21,579 bases of DNA from Apostichopus californicus (taxonomy: Eukaryota > Echinodermata > Holothuroidea > Aspidochirotida > Stichopodidae). Position 1 is the stretch's first letter, and every line of letters starts with the position of its first letter. The position numbers were made by a program, and so were the translations under genes. The stretch is taken from assembly GCA_020650975.1 (NCBI GenBank), contig JAIPMN010035981.1, positions 1-21,579 of the forward strand, given 5' to 3'. Below the pieces are notes generated by a model. The model was not told the DNA's origin. It saw nothing but the letters and a program-made list of their open reading frames with translations, and made no database searches. Shown one piece after another: positions 1 to 9,796 of this stretch.

Positions 1-570
1 CGAATCGAGCATAACAACGTATACTAACCATTGTGACCCCTTGTCCCCTTTGACACTCAACTCCAGTGGTTCGCCTTGATTTTATATGATTCCACAACAA
101 CTGAAGTCATGATCTTATAGCTACCACGTTCCTTGTGAAGCTATATCTGAACAATGGAATCTAGCTAAGTGGTATATTTTTCGATGTTCACCGCAATTTT
201 CAAGTAAAACATTTTCATTGTGAGTACTTTTTCAAACAATCGAACTGCAGCTGGAACTCACGCAGCTAGTCAAGACTGTACACAAATGTACACAGACACG
301 AACAACAGACGACAGGACTCGTTGTTCCTTAGCAACACAAATCTCATTGCCGTCACTATGCACCCAAACAAGCGCGTATGCTATGATAGGAGTGACCGTC
401 GTAAGAAATTCGATAGCAATAGCCTTCTAAATCTACAATAAAATGTGGCAGTATCGGAATTCAATTAAAAAAACAGTAAATATCTCTAAATTTACTACAT
501 ATTAATATCTCTGTGAAGATACAAATCTAATGTAAATTGATGTTCTAAATGCATCCACGGATAATTTATT
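1..570. other. AT-rich sequence, no gene recognised
   Basis: No supported feature is seen. An open frame at 220-441 (plus) begins with GTG rather than ATG, has low-complexity polar composition, and lacks a recognisable domain or flanking splice sites, so it is not called. Confidence 0.5.
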
Positions 571-612
571 ATAAGTTATACATGATAAGTTATCCATGAT
601 AAGTTATTATCA
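571..612. repeat. 14-bp tandem repeat, 3 copies
   Basis: Three head-to-tail copies of ATAAGTTATNCATG-like sequence start at 571, 585 and 599. The first two differ at one base and the third decays at its end. This is a simple minisatellite with no sign of function. Confidence 0.75.
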
Positions 613-1495
613 TAACATATATGGTTTCATAAATTGATTTGCTTTTTGCTATTGTCTTAAATTCACAGTCAGTTTTTCGTTATTTATCGACTTCAACTTT
701 CTTTCCTAATTCAACTTTTCTATCACATTATTAGTGTCAAATTTCAACCATTTTGGTTTAAAAATTTCAACTTTCCCAATTTCTACATTCTGCAAATATT
801 TTTGTTTACGTTTGCCATATATATAGTCGAAAGGATAGCAATAAATCGAAAATTTGACATCTTATTTTCAAATTTTCACTGTCTTGTCTGAAAACGTTGG
901 CCATTTTATTGTAAATTTGTCACTCTTTGCATTTTCCAAATGTGGGCAAGGGGGCTGAAGATTTGACAGTCACGTTGAACCTCATTAGATAATTGTATAT
1001 TATAACGTGTGTGAAGGCAGCTTTCTTTACATTGATCCAACCCCCCCCCCCCCACTCCTACTTGTGACCTCTAAAAAATGACCTTGGGCTACACACTTTT
1101 TCTTTCTTTCTGTTATTTATCTTTATGGGTAAATTGATTGATCACCGTAGATTGAATTTGAAGAATACATACTTTCAATGAAAATAAAAATTTAGTAAGT
1201 TCCTCTGTTAGCTTTTTTTTTTTTTTTTTTTTTACGATTTGCTTGTTTCTTCTCCAGTCCGATCGATATATCAGGAAATGTTATAGCATTTTTTGTTTGT
1301 TCCGTGGTTAAAGATATGAAGATTTCTCCTAGATTCGCTGAAAATGTTGACAAAACAAACATTTGAAGTTTAGCATGATTATTCCTCATTGATATTTAAT
1401 CAGCAGCTGCACGTAATTCCTATTTTCCATGATCTGAGGGATTTCAAACAGCTGCTATTTAACTGTTTACACCAGTATAATTTATAAGTCATTTT
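613..1495. other. AT-rich sequence with homopolymer runs
   Basis: No gene is recognised. The stretch holds a run of 13 C at 1041-1053 and a run of 21 T at 1213-1233. The T run could be the A-tail of an old minus-strand retroposon, but no body or target duplication could be identified. Pyrimidine-rich CAACTTTC motifs recur at about 690-780. Confidence 0.5.
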
Positions 1496-1640
1496 TTATA
1501 ATAATGGTTTATATGCTGCAAGTTATGTTTATTGAAGAAAAATCATGGGCCAGTCCAAGTTAATTAATGGTGGGTTGTACTCTGTTGTTTGATGTGAAAG
1601 TAGTCTGTAGGCTTATAAGAAGTTAATTGTTCTGGTTGTT
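1496..1640 (+). repeat. Dispersed repeat, diverged copy
   Basis: This segment resembles 15990-16130. The best-conserved core is AAAATCATGGGCCAGTCCAA near 1540, against AAAATCATGGGCTAGTTAAA near 16032. A looser match to AAAACCATGTACCAGTCCAG occurs in both units of the 14160-14750 duplication. Order is kept beyond the core: a TTGATGTGA motif and then a GAAGTNAAYTGTT motif follow in both 1590-1635 and 16083-16125. No coding content or termini were found. The family is unknown; it may be a transposon fragment or an old segmental duplication. Confidence 0.5.
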
Positions 1641-1690
1641 GAATAGTTGACCAAATAAAATGATATCAAACAATACTGAAAAAGTAGCAA

Positions 1691-2440
1691 CAGTGTTTTA
1701 GCCAGGTACATGTATCATAGTACCAAGTACTTCGGAAAAAAGAAGTTCCGAGTACCAGGTATCATAGTCCGATGACTACTTTGTAGGATCCGAGCACCGA
1801 GTACCAATTTCCGAGTACAATAGTTTAGAAGCCGAGTACCGAGTACGAATTATACTATTTTGGTTTTTGAAATATAGAACAACCTAATATTTATAACTGC
1901 TCCCGGTGGTGATTATAAGTAAATGATATAAACCAGTCGAATATGAAGACATTGCTCGTGTTTTGTTATTGTTTGACAATTTTTCAAATGTATAACATGT
2001 CTTAAAATGATGGGTTAATAGGGGTGCCAGTGCCATATTGATACTACAAACATGCTATAAATTGTTATATGTTAGAAACATATATACATCACTTATGCTT
2101 TCTTTGTTCATGCTATATGTACTGTACTTGGTAATATACTCGGCTATTCTGCTGCAGTAGAGACGCATGAGTACGGTGACATTACAGAGTAATAACAAGC
2201 ATCGATAACTTATTACAACTACCTACAGTAACGTCAGTATTACGAAACTGTTTGTTTTACATAACTCGTCACGAACGAGTATTAAGCACTTTGAATCGAG
2301 TACGTAAGCATCAGAGTGCGGGTGCGAAAGGATGAGTACCAAGTACTGTTCACCTAGTGCGAGTACCGATCATTTGAAGAAAAAAAAAGATGTTTGAATG
2401 CTACTCGAGTGCGGGGTGATTTTCGAGTACTACAACACTA
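1691..2440. mobile_element. hAT-like non-autonomous DNA transposon, degenerate
   Basis: The left end reads CAGTGTTTTAG and the reverse complement of the right end reads TAGTGTTGTAG, giving a short imperfect inverted repeat of the YAGTGTTKTAG type seen in hAT elements. Both subterminal zones (1713-1848 and 2268-2431) are packed with GAGTAC or CCGAGTACC motifs, at least ten in all, as expected for transposase-binding repeats. The 1860-2260 core is AT-rich and has no transposase reading frame. No convincing 8-bp target duplication is visible (agtagcaa on the left, gaaaatag on the right), so the exact boundaries or the superfamily could be wrong. It looks old and non-coding. Confidence 0.55.
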
Positions 2441-2593
2441 GAAAATAGCTTCTTGACAAAATGTTATGATTTTTCTTCTTTTTTTTTACTAGTGCTTGGC
2501 ACAAATTTCAATTACATAAACAAACAAAAAGACCTTGGAAACACCAAATCTCTCGCGAAATTGAAAATAAAAACACCGATACGGTCAAACTTC
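2441..2593. other. Spacer, nothing recognised
   Basis: AT-rich sequence between the hAT-like element and the 39-bp tandem repeat. No ORF, repeat or regulatory pattern stands out. Confidence 0.5.
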
Positions 2594-2717
2594 TTTAAAT
2601 CGTACTTACTAATGATGAACTGATTAATGTAATTTTAACCGTACTTACGAATGATGAACTGATTAAAGTCATTTAAATCGTACTTACCAATGAGGAACTG
2701 ACTAAGCTAATTTAACG
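2594..2717. repeat. ~39-bp tandem repeat, 3.1 copies
   Basis: Copies start at 2594, 2634 and 2672, with a partial fourth at 2711. The shared core is CGTACTTACNAATGATGAAC followed by TGATTAA. Copies differ by a few substitutions and 1-2 bp of length. On the minus strand each unit contains GTAAGTACG, which resembles a splice donor, but there is no associated open frame. It is a minisatellite. Confidence 0.8.
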
Positions 2718-3440
2718 TGAAACGTTTTTCAATCGGATTTATAAGAAAAACCAAGACGTAACTGAATAGCAATTTATTTAACATATTTTCTTTTCTTATT
2801 AGGATCATCTTATTCGCAAACTGCTACGTTGAATTGATCAGTTAGTAATAATGAATGATATTTTAACGCTTCTTTGATATATTATTATCAAGGAAAAAAC
2901 AGATCGTGAGTGGTTTGAGTAGATCACTAAGCTACTTCCACATATTTATGATGAAAGTCCGACTAAATTGAAGGGAAGAGAGGCGCTCGGTCATTTCAGA
3001 TTCAACCAACTCCTTTCCAAGAGGCTGTCAAAAACTTTCGTTTTCGAGGGCGCTAGACCTTTTTGCGGAATGGTCACGCTATTAATTCTGAAATGTCAGA
3101 GTTGCTCCACGACCACATAATGAATAATGCAATACAATTAAACTTTCGTTACAACTGACACAATCTTCTAGATTTTTCATAAGTTGACGGCAGTTTGCGA
3201 GGACTTTGAAAGATTCTATTCGAATTTGAAATTTCGTCGACCTTCTCAAATATCCAAACACAGAAGACGCGTGAACAATATACGGTTTTACGAGAATAGA
3301 GACAGAAATATAGAACTCTGTAATATAGAAATATTTTTGGTTTTCTACCTTGTTCCGGATCACGATAAGTTTTTTTTTTATTATCTTAGCCTCTTACCTG
3401 TTTTCAATCTTTCCTAAGTCTGCAACTACGAGGTAAAATA
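2718..3440. other. No gene recognised; overlapping weak open frames
   Basis: Two short frames overlap on opposite strands (3184-3417 plus, 3082-3363 minus). The plus one starts at TTG. Neither shows a domain, and neither has convincing splice sites, so neither is called. A GAGGGCGCT motif lies at 3046-3054. Confidence 0.45.
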
Positions 3441-3502
3441 AGACCGGACCGGTTAAATTTTGACTGTTAACCGGTTAATGATTTTATTGTAAACAGGTTA
3501 AT
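3441..3502. repeat. Fragment of ACCGGTTAA-type repeat
   Basis: The segment contains GACCGGACCGGTTAAA, then TTAACCGGTTAATG, then AACAGGTTAATTC, three spaced variants of an ACCGGTTAA motif. Similar CGGTTAA/GACCGGTT motifs recur at 16938-17160. It is probably a scrap of a degenerate DNA transposon with internal repeats, but no termini are visible. Confidence 0.35.
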
Positions 3503-3851
3503 TCTTGCTCATGCTCATATATCATTAATGTGATCAATAATCGCATTGGAAACGTTTCTTGTTTTACTTCTTGTACAATACAGGACTGTGTGACATGTTT
3601 GAGATCTACTTGATGATCTTGTAAATGAATCCAACATTAACAGTGTTGTATATACAGTACGTTATTTATTAAACAACCCTTCAACGAAGTTTGCAATCGT
3701 TTGTGTATTTTACACGTCATGATGACATCTTCTGATGACAATGGTTAGGTGATGACGTCACGCTGATAACTGACTATGATTGTTAGTCAGGGATAATTCC
3801 TCATTCAATGTACAGAGGATATATCACGTGACCGATTTCAAATTACAACCT
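3503..3851. other. Spacer with one perfect TGACGTCA
   Basis: AT-rich spacer. The only distinctive feature is a perfect CRE/ATF palindrome TGACGTCA at 3753-3760, flanked by several TGATGACA-like near matches at 3716-3740. Confidence 0.5.
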
Positions 3852-3854
3852 TAA

Positions 3855-3900
3855 TGCAGGCGTCACACTGTCGCGAAGTTGACATCAGATGGCCATACGA
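3855..3900 (+). repeat. Left terminal inverted repeat of Harbinger-type element
   Basis: This 46-bp arm matches the reverse complement of 4920-4965 at 41 of 46 positions. Weaker similarity continues inward (ATAAGGAATTTTGAATTTCG against ATAAAGAAAATGTTCAAATT). It ends in a CATACGA motif, the first of the internal CACGA series. Confidence 0.85.
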
Positions 3901-3918
3901 ATAAGGAATTTTGAATTT

Positions 3919-4110
3919 CGCACGAAGATGGCCCCGAACTTGGTCAACAGCCAATCGACAGCCGAAGCAAGTACGATGCCTACAGAAGGTCACACGATGG
4001 CACCCGAACCACACACGAAGGCAACACCAAGATGTGCATTTCTATTTAAGTAGTTTACCCGCAGGACACACGAATGCCACACGAAGGCCACACGATAGCT
4101 ACACGACGAC
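3919..4110 (+). repeat. Left internal CACGA motif array
   Basis: Repeated CACGAAG, CACGATGG, CCGAACC and CACGAATGCC motifs are spaced roughly 10-20 bp apart, mainly in the CACGA orientation on the plus strand, and include a dense cluster at 4067-4108. This is most simply read as subterminal transposase-binding repeats of the surrounding element. The plus-strand open frame at 3911-4117 is a by-product of the repeats (abundant R, H, T) and is not a gene. Confidence 0.6.
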
Positions 4111-4135
4111 GTATTGATAAGTACATTGTCGAATG

Positions 4136-4300
4136 CTAGAAAGGCAAATAGCAAGAAATGACAAAGTGAAATAAAATAATGCTTTGTAAGAGGAGGTGCT
4201 GGGCTTGTAAAAGTTGCTCGTCATGTTCTCTGAGGTACATCAAAAGAAGCAATGCTGCTGCTTTCTTTTTCCTGGTTGTCTCATCACCAAAGTATGCCAT
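4136..4300 (-). pseudogene. Harbinger transposase N-terminal remnant
   Basis: Reading the minus strand from the ATG at 4300 gives 54 residues to a stop. It starts MAYFGDETTRKKKAAALLLL and continues MYLREHDEQLLQAQHLLLQ. A basic patch followed by an alanine/leucine-rich, charged helical stretch is the usual opening of Harbinger transposases. The last 15 or so residues (SIILFHFVISCYLPF) look like non-coding sequence read through. Nothing matching the DDE catalytic core follows, so most of the gene has been lost. A purine at -3 supports the ATG. The remnant sits between the two CACGA arrays, in the element's central region. A typical Harbinger transposase is several hundred residues, so this is under a fifth of it. 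The identification rests on composition and context only. Confidence 0.5.
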
Positions 4301-4469
4301 TCTGCAGGAACTGAATTGTGGTTAATCGTGATTGTGATTGTAGCTTTGGGAGTTACACACGCCTCTACTCTGTAGAGTTGCTTAGGACTGACTGAGGAAG
4401 ATGCTCTGAGGCTGGCATTTATATATCCACGTTACCATGACACCTAGGAAACGCTTGAGGTTCTCAAAT

Positions 4470-4880
4470 TTGGCTGTCTTCGCCGACACCGTGGTCCCAT
4501 CTCGATGTCATCGTACTATAATACGATGGTTACTCGACGGCATTGCGAGGGCTTCACGTAGTCGTGTTGCCTTCATAAGACAATCGGGCAGCTTCTTGTT
4601 TCCTTCGTATTGTCTTCGTGAGGCGAAAATGCCCGATGGCACCAATGATCACACGAAGTAAAAACGAAGATGACACGATTTGATAAGATGCCCTCACGAT
4701 GGCCTTACGAAGGGCAAAATGGACACACGAATTCAACACGAATATGAACCTTCGCAAGGCCTTCCGGCAATTTTTTGGCATGCCAAAGATTTTGCCACCG
4801 CTCACGAAGTTGCTGCCGGAGCCTGAAAAACTCCACCGGCGGTCATACGATAGCTTAAGATGCCCTCACGAATGGCCCGA
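4470..4880. repeat. Right internal CACGA/TCGTG motif array with strand switch
   Basis: From about 4480 to 4620 the motif appears mainly as its reverse complement (TCTTCG, TCGTGTTGCC, CTTCGTGAGG). From about 4650 to 4880 it returns to CACGAAG/CACGATGGCC. The array therefore contains its own inverted symmetry inside the outer terminal repeats, and might fold. Open frames on both strands here (4437-4661, 4699-4968 plus; 4554-4805 minus) arise from the repeats and are not called. Confidence 0.5.
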
Positions 4881-4919
4881 TGTTTTTACGATCAGAGCCG
4901 AATTTGAACATTTTCTTTA

Positions 4920-4965
4920 TCGTGTGTCCATCTGGTGTCAACTTCGGGACAGTGTGACGCCAGCA
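4920..4965 (-). repeat. Right terminal inverted repeat of Harbinger-type element
   Basis: Partner of 3855-3900. Read on the minus strand it begins TGCTGGCGTCACACTGTCCC. The flanking TAA at 4966-4968 mirrors the TAA at 3852-3854. Confidence 0.85.
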
Positions 4966-4968
4966 TAA

Positions 4969-6613
4969 GAAACAGGTTAAAATCGTATACATTTGTTATC
5001 TCAAGCGCCTCAGTCGTTACACTACATTTGGTTTGTTTATTGATGTATTGTCATTCTCTGCGCCTTGCCACTTTTATACGTCATTTGATGATCACGTACT
5101 GCTCAACAATACTTTATCGTTTCTTCCTCTAATCCAGATTCCGTCTTTCTCAGTTTGGCCTAAAAGAAGAAGAGTACTAAGCGTAATATGAAACCGCTTT
5201 GAGGAACCTCAATAAGGCACCCTACTTTTATATCTTAACATAACATATGTAATCAGCTGATAACTTCAACATAGTGCCGTGATGGTGACCAAAAATCAAA
5301 TCGAACAAAACAAATCAAGAATTTCATAGGCCTCTTCTTTGACGTATCGTACGTGATACGAAAGTGTACTATGATGCACGATGTTTGTGTGTGTTTTTAT
5401 TTATGTATTCAAAGCCCGACAATGATAACATTTTACCTCACCTTCACACAAATGTTCCCACTACGATCCACTTCCAATCCGCACTACACCCTTTCCACCG
5501 AACTGTCATGAAAAATAATATGATCTTGATTACAAACACTTACAATGTTACCATGGTAACAACAACAGTATATTTCAGAAGTCGATATTTAAATAGAACG
5601 AACTTCATCGAAAGTTATAATTTGTTGTTCTTGATGTTTCTTACAATGCTTCATCTGCGAAACGGAGATCGTTTGTATTGACGAGTATGTAAAGCTCATT
5701 TGTTGTCCTACAACTATAATTTTGTCGATTAGGGACCATTTACCTATGATAAGGTACCATAACAAATAGGCTATTGGGTTCATGCGATGCACCACAGGAA
5801 TGCACTTTTGTAAAATGGAAGGGTGCTTAGATGCAAAATGTTGCTATATTCTGCCACTTTTGATATGAAGACAATGAATCATTAACAGGAATCATTTTTT
5901 AATGTTGTTAATTTTTTTGTAGTGTCCTTACATGTATCTGCAAAAATCAACATGGAGTGGTAAATGTTGCGGTGTGTGAGGATGTGGGGGGTGGTGATGG
6001 GGGGTAGGGTTGATTGTGAATTGTTCTTTGAATTATAAACTATTTACTACATGGTTTATTTGTTTAATGTACCAGATTGTTACTCGCTATTCAACGTATC
6101 ATACAGGCGGCTATTGTTCATTTTGTGTAACAAAATGGTTTTGTTATCCGACAGGAATTCGATCCGTACGGGATCATGGACAATCATGATGTAACAAACT
6201 CAACCATTTTATCTTGGAACTCAAATGATACATTCATACCCTAATACATCTCTTATGTATAATTTCTCATACAGTAATAACTACGTTTCCAATAGATGTA
6301 TCTGTTTCCTTAATGTCGTATCTCCTTCTTCTCAAGTGAATGCATGAATTTCTTAAAATAGTGTGTCATTTTACCATGTATGCCCAAATACACACATCAT
6401 TCCTGTATGGCAATCTAACTTTTTTGGCAAGGATTGCGAAGGGGGGAGGGGGGGGGGCTTAAACAAAAAAGGCACTTTCAAATGACATATTTCTTAATTT
6501 ATCAACCAATAACATTTTAAATAATTTGAGGACACTTTCTCATTACAAAAACTAAAGGGTTCCTTTTTTAACCAGTTTTGACAAATCTGGATGGGGAGCG
6601 TACCCAGGCCCTA
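4969..6613. other. Long gene-free stretch with G-rich tracts
   Basis: No gene could be supported. Short open frames at 4935-5132, 5364-5681 (plus) and 5589-5795 (minus) overlap or lack starts, domains and splice context. G-rich tracts occur at 5984-6009 (runs of 6, 2, 6 and 3 G, plausibly G-quadruplex forming) and at 6441-6457 (G6 A G10). The sequence is otherwise AT-rich and featureless. Confidence 0.5.
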
Positions 6614-7743
6614 CCCGGTCGCGAATTTTTCCCAAACAGGTTTGCAATTGTCTGTAAATAGTGGCTGATGATTGGTCGGAAGTTACGTGATCACCATAGC
6701 AACCTTGTACTTCGCGGTAAGCAAAATGTCTGAATCAAGTCGTTGCAACGAAGGTATACCCGTTCAAAATTACCCGAAGCTTTTCGTAAGTATATGTAGA
6801 TATCTTTTGAATTGGTTAAGACATATTTAGCACACTATTTTGTTAGATTGTATGATCTGTATTGTATGATCTGTGGAGGCATGTATCGATAACATAGCAC
6901 AATGCACGTAACAGTTTCATACAGGGTGCATCACACATGCGCTGTAGGCCTATGTGTATTAAAACTGTGTAGCAGTGACGGAAGTATACCACACTGTACA
7001 CTATACAGTATGGACATTTGAGAACTGTGTTGTGATGCAAAAACAGTTGAGTTTTCACCCTCCATTCTTAACCCTCACTTAAGCTTCGGCCTATCCTGTT
7101 TAGTCCTATATGTACTGTGTATATTCAATAGGTTCCTCTATATATGATCTAACCCAATGGAGATACATATGAGTTAACAGAAAAGTTGTCTAAATTAAGC
7201 TTGGTTATTCGCAAACTATTTACCAACATTTAGACAGAAAAATTGCAGACTTACTGTAGTCCTAATCTAGTCGCGCAATACACTCACGTATTGTACCGAT
7301 TCAAACTATTGCTGCTGTCATGTTTGCGTATATTCATTTAAGACTTGTTATTTTAGTGTATTCATTCCACGAATCGAATTCCGATTTCAATAGCACGGCT
7401 CACGAATATTGCAATGTAGCGTATGTATCATAAGTAAGGTCAACAATTAATCCAAGCATTAAAGGTAAAGTTAGGACCCCGTAAGTAGACTTAACTAAGT
7501 GTGACAGAACAATCAACAACAACATTTTATCTGTTCAGCTTAAGCATCATGTTTCAGTGACGTCAATGAACTTATTCATGTTTTGACATTTAAGACCTAT
7601 GGACCTTATCATTCTTCTGATTCAGTGTATGTCTTCCAACTTTCTATCTAGTGATGGTCATTACTGATGCTGACGTCACGAGCAATCTGATAAGATGAAA
7701 ACTCCGTAATTGCAAACCTGTTTGGGTAAAAAAAGCAACCCGG
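6614..7743. mobile_element. Inverted-repeat element of ~1.1 kb, family unknown
   Basis: A perfect 19-bp inverted repeat, CCCAAACAGGTTTGCAATT at 6631-6649 and its complement at 7708-7726, lies just inside weaker terminal similarity (CCGGTCGCGAATTTTT on the left, CGGGTTGCTTTTTTTA on the right). Imperfect similarity continues inward, including GATTGG and a TTACGTGATCACC-like block against a TGACGTCA-containing one on the right. A spaced inverted repeat of this size suggests a DNA transposon of MITE or short autonomous-derived type. No target duplication is clear, so the ends are approximate. The 6843-7058 minus-strand frame has no domain and is not called. Confidence 0.55.
6726..6785 (+). CDS. 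Candidate first coding exon inside the 6614-7743 element
   Basis: An ATG in a good context (AAAATGTCT) opens a 20-codon frame, MSESSRCNEGIPVQNYPKLF, ending exactly at the strong donor GTAAGTAT at 6786, in phase 0. The start lies 77 bp inside the 19-bp inverted repeat, a layout typical of the first transposase exon in intron-bearing eukaryotic DNA transposons. No downstream exon could be identified: acceptors such as the TCAG sites near 7540-7557 and 7625 are followed by closed frames. The peptide is not recognised. It could be a chance ATG plus donor, or the remnant of a lost gene. Confidence 0.3.
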
Positions 7744-7984
7744 CCCCGCAATGGAACTTTTAAGACTATTTGGAAATTCAATAAACAGCTGGTGATTCCT
7801 GGAATTACTCGTCATGACAAAACACACTTTTCTCGTCGGAGTCTTCGGTCAAAAGAGTTTAGTAGATTTCAAAAATACAAATCACGTTATCGTAGCGTGC
7901 GTGTAGGAATGCTATGACAATATACAATATCCACCGCATCTAATATCATATATTAACGACACTGGTGACAAATCTACGGTGGTT
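7744..7984. other. Spacer, nothing recognised
   Basis: Between two inverted-repeat elements. No ORF, splice pattern or repeat stands out. Confidence 0.45.
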
Positions 7985-8257
7985 CTGAAGGGACAGGCGA
8001 GTTCTTCAAAACACTTTAAAGTTGTATATTTTTGTTGAGCTGACGAGTTACGCTAACGTTACCGCTTGACGAAAATGATAAAACAAGGCGTGTGTTGTGT
8101 GTTTCACGTAACTTGGCAACAAGTCAAAGATATGATTTGATCGAGTGGTCAAGTATACGCTCTATTCATATCTTGGCCAAATTTATCAAGTTGAGTATGT
8201 GCATTGTCAACTCGATAAAAATCATTTGACGTGACTACAACTCGCCGGTTCCTTCAG
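7985..8257. mobile_element. Short inverted-repeat element (MITE-like)
   Basis: CTGAAGGGACAGGCGAGTT at 7985-8003 faces AACTCGCCGGTTCCTTCAG at 8239-8257, matching at 17 of 19 positions as inverted repeats. A second inner pair is visible: TTTTTGTTGAGCTGACGA (about 8030-8047) against TTTTTATCGAGTTGACAA on the other strand (about 8206-8223). At 273 bp with no coding capacity it fits a MITE. Target duplications are not clear. A partial relative lies at 12228-12308. Confidence 0.5.
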
Positions 8258-9796
8258 GAAGTAAAGCGTAATTATTCCCTGCTGTGCAGCGTCGAGAGAG
8301 ATAAAGGAATATTTCTAACAGCATATACATGTGTAACTACTCTCGATATGTTATGTTTAAATGTCATTGACTTTCAGGACTTTGGAGTACTACACTTGTA
8401 AGCAATGACGGAAGAAAGCGGTATCGGGGAAGGGAGGGGGGGGGGGTAGGAGGGGCAAACTGTTGGATAGTGGGAGGTCTTAGATTGATCTTAGTGCAAC
8501 ACATTTACTCAAAAAAGAATTCACAATTGTAATACTGAAAAGTGGAGGGTCTCTTTTTTATTCAAAAGGTAAACTTTCAGCTGTAAGGCACTGTTATTTG
8601 TGACGTCCACATATCCTTACAATGTAGACCCGTTGGTTTTGATATTGTTTTTGAAATGTTTACCAAATGGTAATGAGGGCGGTATTGAAGAACTTAGATT
8701 GCACAGTCTCCAGATGTGTAACGTTATTAATTCACATAGGACACTGCAAGGGTCGTACCTGTACCTCGTTAGATTTGGCAGAGGGATTCAACTGGTAATG
8801 CGTTAGGTTGGCATGTAATATAATTGTTTAGTAGTCGAATGAGAACCTTATTTATAATACATACGTGTGTTCCTCATGCGTCTTCTGCGGTGCCAGCAGT
8901 TATTTATACAACATATAACGACATGTTAACTACATAAAATTATTAACATTTACTAATTTAATATTACCAAGCGGAATTTTAATGTTCATTTGATAATTTT
9001 ATTCTACTTGTTTGTTGTTTTTGATAAATTAATGAACGATAAAGACTCTACGGTGTTAGTAAAAGCAACCTTTTGAAAAATAACGATTTGCCGTTTCTGG
9101 CGAAAGGGTTTGTACAGAGAAGACTTCGTCTTTGAGTACAACGTTTCCGTATGTTGCCGTGTTGGACGAATCCGACCGTACTCTATTACTCTTCCAACCA
9201 GAATTAATGTACAAAGCTATAGTCTCATTGGTAATAGTTTCTTTAAAATACCAAATGATTTACTTGGCAATAAGGTGTTAGCTAGTAACTTATGTACGGA
9301 GTCAGTGATCGTCTACCGAATTGTGTTATTATTCAGGGAACAAAGGAACATAATACATGTGTCATGTGGTTAGGGGGGGGGGGGGCTGATCGAGTCGTGA
9401 TCCTGCATGTTGGCAGAATCATTCCGGAATAAACAGACATTAAACAGTATTTTAATAAATGCAGTAAACGTAAGAAAAGACAAGCAAATTATTTTCAGAA
9501 TGGAAGCATTTCCGAAAAAATTCCAAACTAAGAGGAGGGGAAGCTGACTTTACTGGAAGGCTACTACGACCCTGGCAATACCACCCTCCTAGGAGAAATA
9601 AAGATAATAGACAAATATAAAAGATTCTATAAGAAGACATAGTTTAGTAAATGTATTGATGCAATTTGGCGCAAGCAAGCTAATTTAACATATTTAGCAA
9701 ACCAGCAACACAATTTCCTTGCTCGTAATAATAGTCATTAATGTTTCGATGTTTTTTTCCATTTGAAAGTATTTCATATTTTGGTATCACATTTAA
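8258..9796. other. Gene-free stretch with two G runs
   Basis: No gene is supported. G runs lie at 8436-8446 (11 G, in a G-rich tract 8426-8455) and 9373-9385 (13 G). Open frames at 8600-8806 and 9110-9373 lack an ATG (the latter starts at TTG), a domain or splice signals. The minus frame at 9452-9640 is hydrophobic and low in complexity, and is not called. Confidence 0.45.

Larger units (their letters stand above)
3852..4968. mobile_element. PIF/Harbinger-type DNA transposon, deletion derivative
   Basis: The element proper is 3855-4965. Its 46-bp terminal inverted repeats (3855-3900 and 4920-4965) begin TGCAGGCGTCACACTGTC on the left and TGCTGGCGTCACACTGTC on the right, and differ at only 5 positions. 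It is flanked by TAA at 3852-3854 and 4966-4968, which fits the 3-bp TWA target duplication known for PIF/Harbinger elements. The interior carries arrays of CACGAAGGC/CACGATGGC motifs and, on the minus strand at 4136-4300, a remnant that looks like a Harbinger transposase start. At about 1.1 kb with no catalytic DDE region, it cannot encode its own transposase. The superfamily rests on TSD plus N-terminal style, not on a catalytic domain. Confidence 0.8.

Noticed and set aside
1213-1233. T21 run as the A-tail of a minus-strand SINE
   Set aside because: No Pol III boxes, recognisable body or flanking target duplication could be found.
3082-3417. Overlapping frames on both strands
   Set aside because: Mutually overlapping with no domain. 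The plus frame has no ATG, and neither shows codon-like bias.
3911-4117. 68-codon frame in the Harbinger element
   Set aside because: It is a read-through of the CACGA motif repeats, giving Arg/His/Thr-rich low complexity.
5364-5681. 105-codon plus-strand open frame
   Set aside because: No recognised domain; rich in Thr, Asn, Tyr and Leu as expected from AT-rich sequence; no Kozak or splice support.
6151-6180. GAATTCGATCC resembling a Pol III B box
   Set aside because: Does not match the GGTTCGANTCC consensus well, and no A box lies at the expected distance.
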